Source: DASPKW01 sp038244055
GTDB taxonomy: Bacteria; Planctomycetota; Phycisphaerae; Tepidisphaerales; Tepidisphaeraceae
Length of the DNA stretch: 9,861 nt
Reading direction: 5' to 3'
NCBI GenBank assembly: GCA_038244055.1
Contig: JBBRTW010000256.1
Location: 1 to 9,861 of the forward strand
Both the position numbers and the translations under genes were made by a program. Below are positions 5,948 through 9,861 of the stretch, one piece after another. Numbering within the stretch: the first letter of the stretch is position 1; every line of letters begins with the position of its first letter. The notes under the pieces are model-generated. The model did not search any database. It was given only the letters and a program-made list of their open reading frames with translations, and was not told the DNA's origin.

Positions 5948-7054
5948 ATGAGTGGATTCGTCCGAGTCGAAAACGTCGAGTCGCTGCAGGTGTTCCGGCA
6001 GTGCATGCTCAAGTTCGCCGAATCGGTGAATACCGCCCTGGCCGATGCCGAGGCCGAGGCGGCGCGGGTGCTGGTCTGGCTGGAGACCGAGGCACAGACC
6101 TATTGGGGCTCGCAGATTCGCAAGCGCCATGAGATCTGCGAGCGCTGCAAGGACGCGGTGCGGCAGAAGAAACTGTACAAATCCCCCACCGGCAATACCC
6201 AATCCGCCGTCGAGGAAGAAAAGGCCCTCCGCGTCGCCAAGGCCAAGCTCGAAGAGGCCGAGGTCAAACTGAAAAACGTCCGCCGCTACGGGCCGCGCCT
6301 GCAAAAAGAGCTGGCCATTTACAAAGGCGGCGTCTCCCGCCTCCAGACCGATGTCTCGGCCGATGTGCCCCTGGCGATCGCCCGCCTCGATAAAATGATC
6401 GCTTCCCTCCGCGCTTACGCCAACCTGACCATCTCCGGTGCCGGCGCGATCGCCGAATCGTCCGAAGCGGCCGCTTCCATGGCCCGCGCCGCCGCCGCCA
6501 TGGCCGCCACCAAGGAGGATTTTGCCCCACTCCGCAAGAAGACTCTCCTCGTCGATCGCACCAAAGCCACCCCGGCCGATATCCGCCTCGAAGCCTGGTC
6601 CGATGGCCTGGTCACCGACCGCGAGCGCGAGATGATGGCCAAGATCCAGGCCGCCCGTCGGCCTCTGCTCCCCGAGGCACGGGTGATCATCGAAAAGGGC
6701 GCGTGGGAGTCCGATCGCATCTATCTGGAGCGCACCGCCCCGGCCGAGGGCGATTCCGGATGGTTCCTGGGCAATACCGAGGGCAAAGCCAAGGAGTATG
6801 TCGTCGTCACGGTCGGCGCTCTGGCCGAGGCCCGCTCGGATCTGGCCGAGGTGCTGGTTCTCCCGGCCGGCTGGCTGGCGATCATCGGCAGCACGGGCGT
6901 CGAAGTGGTACTGGACGAGCGCGGTGCGGATTTGTGGGGCCGCGAGGGCGTTGGCGGCGTGGCCAGTACCAAAGTCGTTGAAGGGACCAGCGCGCCGGCG
7001 GGCATCGCCGGCGCATCCACAGGCCCGGCCGGAGTTTCGGCCGGCCCGCAATGA
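5948..7054 (+). CDS. T7SS-locus protein: N-terminal helical region, C-terminal DUF2185/Imm33-like domain
   Basis: I cannot name this 368-aa protein. Residues 1-75 are helical with an Ala/Glu-rich stretch and a conspicuous ETEAQTYWGSQIRKR segment (W53-G54) followed by H61-x-x-C64-x-x-C67. Residues 85-125 and 140-195 are further coiled or Ala-rich helices, including a low-complexity run at 173-187. From about 240 the composition changes to a compact mixed domain: a strand with VIIEKG, then DSGWFLGN (269-276), VVVTVGAL and LVLPAGWLAIIG (303-314). Its order of strands and the SGW-x-x-x-G motif resemble DUF2185/Imm33-type immunity domains; this is from memory of the pattern and moderate at best. 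The tail (340-368) is Gly/Ala/Pro-rich and disordered. There is no signal peptide or membrane segment. The next gene starts nine bases after its stop, suggesting translational coupling. Possible roles are a secreted helical substrate or a cytoplasmic chaperone of the translocase. Confidence 0.75.
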   Translation: MSGFVRVENVESLQVFRQCMLKFAESVNTALADAEAEAARVLVWLETEAQTYWGSQIRKRHEICERCKDAVRQKKLYKSPTGNTQSAVEEEKALRVAKAKLEEAEVKLKNVRRYGPRLQKELAIYKGGVSRLQTDVSADVPLAIARLDKMIASLRAYANLTISGAGAIAESSEAAASMARAAAAMAATKEDFAPLRKKTLLVDRTKATPADIRLEAWSDGLVTDREREMMAKIQAARRPLLPEARVIIEKGAWESDRIYLERTAPAEGDSGWFLGNTEGKAKEYVVVTVGALAEARSDLAEVLVLPAGWLAIIGSTGVEVVLDERGADLWGREGVGGVASTKVVEGTSAPAGIAGASTGPAGVSAGPQ

Positions 7055-7063
7055 AAGACCATC

Positions 7064-7276
7064 ATGGGCGTTTACGAAGGACGTGGACAACTCAGCAAGT
7101 CGATGAAAGAGCTTCTCAACGCCTGGCTGGACTGCCGCGCCTCCTGGAAAGACGCCAACAGCGAGCGCTTCGAGAAGAAGCATGTGCTGCCGATGGAGAT
7201 GGATTTGCGCAGCGCCGTCGGTTCGATGGATGTGATGGCCCAGTTGCTCGGCAATATCAAACGCGATTGCGAGTAG
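7064..7276 (+). CDS. Second short WXG-like protein (70 aa)
   Basis: This small acidic and basic helical protein has a helix (about 8-27), a turn containing SWKDANSERF (W28-K29-D30, F36), and a second long helix (35-69). The turn parallels SWRDQEQKKF of the 90-aa protein encoded upstream: W-[R/K]-D and an aromatic residue at similar spacing. I therefore regard it as a shortened relative or partner of the WXG100-like protein; some ESX substrates are heterodimers of two such proteins. There are two cysteines, C24 and C69. The first helix is shorter than usual for the family (about 100 aa). The start codon lies nine bases after the preceding stop with only a weak GAAAG upstream, consistent with coupling. 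A heptad-bearing 75-bp gap separates it from the ATPase gene. Confidence 0.75.
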   Translation: MGVYEGRGQLSKSMKELLNAWLDCRASWKDANSERFEKKHVLPMEMDLRSAVGSMDVMAQLLGNIKRDCE

Positions 7277-7280
7277 AAAT

Positions 7281-7322
7281 CGGTGGGTAGTAGGCGGAAG
7301 GCAGTAGGCAGTAGGCAGATAG
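7281..7322. repeat. Short heptad array (unit CAGTAGG)
   Basis: Six phased units, from CGGTGGG through TAGTAGG, CGGAAGG and two perfect CAGTAGG to CAGATAG, fill most of the gap between the 70-aa gene and the ATPase gene. The unit differs from the heptads further upstream, so the locus holds separate families with the same 7-base period. Confidence 0.85.
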
Positions 7323-7351
7323 GTTTCGGGCAGGAGTGAGAAAGTACACCA

Positions 7352-9861
7352 ATGGAGCAGACACCCGTGCAGGAAAACGCGCCGACGCGACCCGATGAAC
7401 AACCCACCGCCGTATTCCCGGCCGGTGCCGATGCGCCGGTTCCGGTGGCGCTGCCCAAGCCCGGTCCTTCCGATCGCGAGATGCAGCGGATGGCCCTGCG
7501 CGAACTCGTCGAGCTCTCCACCACCTGCGCCGCCGAAGAGACCAGCATCGAAGAAAAACATAAGGTCGAGCTGGTTCAGGAGGAAAAAGACAACGAGCGC
7601 CACGCCTGGGCGGCCGAGCAGCGCGCCACCACCGGCGAGGCAGGGGTCAAGGAGAAATACGCCGAGCGCATCGAAAAGGTGAAGCAGGCCTTCCTCTCCC
7701 AGACCGCCGCCGTCCGCGATGCCGATGCCAAGGGCAAGCGCAAAGTGCAGCTCGAACACGGCCCCAGGGAATCGGAGATCAAGAAAAAGTACGATGAGAC
7801 CGTCTGGCTGGCCGAGGCCGAGCTCGATGCCCGTCAGGCGCAGATCCGCGTGGAACAGAAAAAGGCCAAGGACGACCTGAAAGAGCACGAGGAAGAAACC
7901 GATGGCCTCGAAGGCAAGGCCCAGGATCTGCTGAAAACCTACAAGCATAAATCGGCCGATACCGATCCCTCCGCGATGGCCACCGAGGGCGAGCCGGCGG
8001 GCCCGGGCAATTTCGCCGCCAAGCGCGATGCGGCCATCGTCGAAATTCGCAAGCTCGATGAGCTCTTCGCGCCGCGCCTGTTCGTGGGCGGCCGGCCGAT
8101 GCTCATCCTGATTGTCCTTCTGGGCATCGCCGGCGGTGCGACCCGCGCGCTGACGATGGATCGGCCAGTCTTCAAGCCCGAGCCGTATTATTTCGCCGGC
8201 GGCGGCACGCTGGTTGGTGCCATCGTGCTGGGAATTCTCGTCGCCTCGATGGCGAAAAAGAGCCTGCGCCGGCAATGGACGCGCACGCGCCGGTCATTGG
8301 ATGACACGCGCAAGGCGGCCAAGTATGACCACGAGGCATCCCTCGCCGAATTGCAGAAGCGGGCCGATGAAGCCACCGAAAAGCGCGCGGCCGAAGGTGC
8401 CGCCGCCAAGCAGAAATTCGGGCCCATGCTGACGGCCATTCAGGAAAAGAAAAAGGCCGCCCTTGCCGCGTTGGCCGAGGACACCGCCGGCAAACTCAAG
8501 AGCCACGAAGAAAATCGCGATACGCTGCTCTTCGAGGCCGATGGCTGGCAGGAGCGGCATCTGGCGGATGTGAAGTCGCGGATGGAAAACGAGCAGGAGA
8601 ACAGCCGCAATCGCCACGCCGCCAAGCTGGCCGACATCGCTGATCGCTACGCCAGCAATCGCAAGACCCTTGAGATGAAATGGAACGATGGCCTGGCCCG
8701 CATCGCCCGCCCCATGCGCGAGGCCGGCAAGGGTAACGGCCACCTCGTCTACGACTGGGCCAGCGTCAACTGGCGCGACTGGCAGCCGCCCAAAGAATTC
8801 GCCACGCTCATTCGCTTCGGCGAGCTCCAGGTGGATTTGAAGCAGATCACCGATCAAGTCCCGCAGCAACTGGCCCTGCCCAAAGCTTTCAGCGTCCCCG
8901 CGAATCTGGCCTTCCCGCGGGCCTCTTCACTTCTCGTCCACTCCGATCGCGATGGTCGGCCCGAGGCGATCTCCACCATCCAGATGGTTATGTCGCGCCT
9001 GCTGACGAGCCTCCCGCCCGGCCGCGTGAAATTCACGATCATTGATCCCGTCGGCCTGGGTCAGAATTTCGCCGGCTTCATGCACCTGGCGGATCACGAT
9101 GAATCGCTGGTCGGCAGCCGAATCTGGACCGAGCGCGAACATATCGAGCAGCGCCTCCTGAACCTGACCGAGCACATGGAAACGGTCATCCAGAAATATC
9201 TCCGTAACGAGTACGAAACGATCGATGAGTACAACGCGCAGGCGGGTGAATTGGCCGAGCCGTATCGGTTCCTGGACATCGCCGATTTCCCGGTGGGCTT
9301 CGAAGGCGATTCCTTCCGCCGGCTCTCCTCGATCGCCAGCACCGGCGCCCGTTGCGGCGTCTACACGCTGGTCATTCGCGACACGCGCGTGCCGATCCCG
9401 CAGGGCGCGCACTTCGATGAGCTCGAAGGCCACAGCGTCAATCTCGTCCGCAAGGATGGGCGGTTCGTCTGGAAGGATGAGGTCTTCAAGCAGTTCCCCC
9501 TGCAGATCGATCTCCCGCCCACGGAAGATCTCCTCACCGAGATCATGGATGTGGTCGGCAAGTATGCCAAGGACGCCAATCGCGTCGAGGTCCCCTTCTG
9601 GCAGATCGCCCCGCGCGAGGACAAGGATTTCTGGTCCCGCAGCGCCCGCGCCGATCTCAATGTGCCGGTTGGCCGAATGGGCGCAACCCGCCTGCAAAGC
9701 CTTCGCCTGGGCAAAGGCGTCGCCCAGCATGCGCTGGTGGCCGGCAAAACCGGCTCGGGCAAATCGACCCTCCTCCACGCGATGGTCACCAACATCGCCA
9801 TGTGGTATCCGCCCAAAGAGGTCGAGCTTTACTTGATCGACTTCAAAAAGGGCGTTGAATT
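7352..9861 (+). CDS. FtsK/SpoIIIE-type membrane ATPase, EccC/EssC-like (cut by right edge)
   Basis: The frame is open from ATG 7352 to the window end, giving 836 residues without the C-terminus. Order: Pro/Ala-rich N-terminus (1-40); charged coiled coil (about 45-200); two membrane helices (about 250-268 and 281-302); a second long Glu/Lys/Ala coiled coil (about 305-440); an FtsK-like but degenerate domain (about 500-690); and the start of a second domain with a perfect Walker A, GKTGSGKST at 798-806, followed by LYLIDFKKGVE, a hallmark of this family. In the first domain LLVHSDRDGR (527-536) stands where Walker A should be, and LDIAD (641-645) where Walker B is expected, but FtsK landmarks IDPVGLGQNF, R-x-E-x-x-x-I-x-x-YN and GARCGVYTLVI remain. 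ESX-type ATPases energise export of WXG100 proteins at the inner membrane, and small WXG-like genes lie just upstream. AGGAG at 7332-7336 is far from the ATG; GAGAAAG is nearer. DNA translocation is the main alternative role. Confidence 0.88.
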   Translation, partial: MEQTPVQENAPTRPDEQPTAVFPAGADAPVPVALPKPGPSDREMQRMALRELVELSTTCAAEETSIEEKHKVELVQEEKDNERHAWAAEQRATTGEAGVKEKYAERIEKVKQAFLSQTAAVRDADAKGKRKVQLEHGPRESEIKKKYDETVWLAEAELDARQAQIRVEQKKAKDDLKEHEEETDGLEGKAQDLLKTYKHKSADTDPSAMATEGEPAGPGNFAAKRDAAIVEIRKLDELFAPRLFVGGRPMLILIVLLGIAGGATRALTMDRPVFKPEPYYFAGGGTLVGAIVLGILVASMAKKSLRRQWTRTRRSLDDTRKAAKYDHEASLAELQKRADEATEKRAAEGAAAKQKFGPMLTAIQEKKKAALAALAEDTAGKLKSHEENRDTLLFEADGWQERHLADVKSRMENEQENSRNRHAAKLADIADRYASNRKTLEMKWNDGLARIARPMREAGKGNGHLVYDWASVNWRDWQPPKEFATLIRFGELQVDLKQITDQVPQQLALPKAFSVPANLAFPRASSLLVHSDRDGRPEAISTIQMVMSRLLTSLPPGRVKFTIIDPVGLGQNFAGFMHLADHDESLVGSRIWTEREHIEQRLLNLTEHMETVIQKYLRNEYETIDEYNAQAGELAEPYRFLDIADFPVGFEGDSFRRLSSIASTGARCGVYTLVIRDTRVPIPQGAHFDELEGHSVNLVRKDGRFVWKDEVFKQFPLQIDLPPTEDLLTEIMDVVGKYAKDANRVEVPFWQIAPREDKDFWSRSARADLNVPVGRMGATRLQSLRLGKGVAQHALVAGKTGSGKSTLLHAMVTNIAMWYPPKEVELYLIDFKKGVE

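Noticed and set aside
5915..8275. 786-codon open frame on the minus strand across the secretion genes
   Set aside because: It is antisense to four supported plus-strand genes, runs through heptad repeats and the intergenic gaps, and its translation is Gly/Leu/Arg-rich with no family motif. Long antisense frames are expected opposite GC-rich genes with strong codon bias.
8927..9778. 283-codon minus-strand frame opposite the ATPase
   Set aside because: It covers the region encoding the FtsK-like domains and Walker A on the plus strand; its own translation has no family signature.

Overview
This looks like accessory chromosome from a GC-rich bacterium, most likely a member of the Planctomycetota. 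That is an inference from four things: Shine-Dalgarno sites are mostly missing or weak, heptanucleotide repeats fill the gaps between genes, one exported protein has a Tat leader, and the proteins have a planctomycete-like character (CPxC zinc ribbons, Ala/Pro-rich tails). No 16S rRNA or other phylogenetic marker is present. No tRNA, rRNA, CRISPR array or transposase was seen.

Layout. (1) 1-1249, minus strand: three small genes read leftwards, encoding an 88-aa helical protein, a 231-aa protein with two membrane segments, and a CPxC zinc-ribbon protein cut by the left edge. (2) 1385-2638, plus strand: a glycerate kinase whose 3' end overlaps the next gene tail to tail. (3) 2565-4965, minus strand: a two-gene unit encoding a Tat-exported polysaccharide pyruvyl transferase family protein, followed 22 bp later by a signal-peptide-bearing helical-repeat protein. 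(4) 4966-5487: a 522-bp divergent gap made mostly of repeats (19 heptads, a REP-like palindrome, a 17-bp tandem array) with a possible promoter at its right end. (5) 5488 to the right edge, plus strand: a four-gene locus resembling type VII (ESX/WXG100) secretion. It encodes a 90-aa WXG100-like helical hairpin, a 368-aa helical protein with an immunity-like C-terminal domain, a 70-aa second WXG-like protein, and the first 836 residues of a large membrane-anchored FtsK/SpoIIIE-type ATPase.

The locus at 5488-9861 is the main discovery. The ATPase has coiled coil, two membrane helices, more coiled coil, a degenerate FtsK-like domain without a Walker A, and then a second domain with an intact Walker A at the window's end. 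Both small proteins carry W-[R/K]-D at the turn where classical WXG100 proteins have W-x-G. Together they suggest a translocase with its small helical substrates or partners, in a diderm-type organism where ESX-type systems are poorly studied.

The two longest intergenic gaps of this locus, and the upstream gap, hold heptad arrays. Those on either side of the start of the 368-aa gene can pair as a 40-nt inverted repeat that would bury its translation start. Whether the chromosomal neighbours (glycerate kinase, pyruvyl transferase) have anything to do with the secretion locus cannot be told from the sequence.
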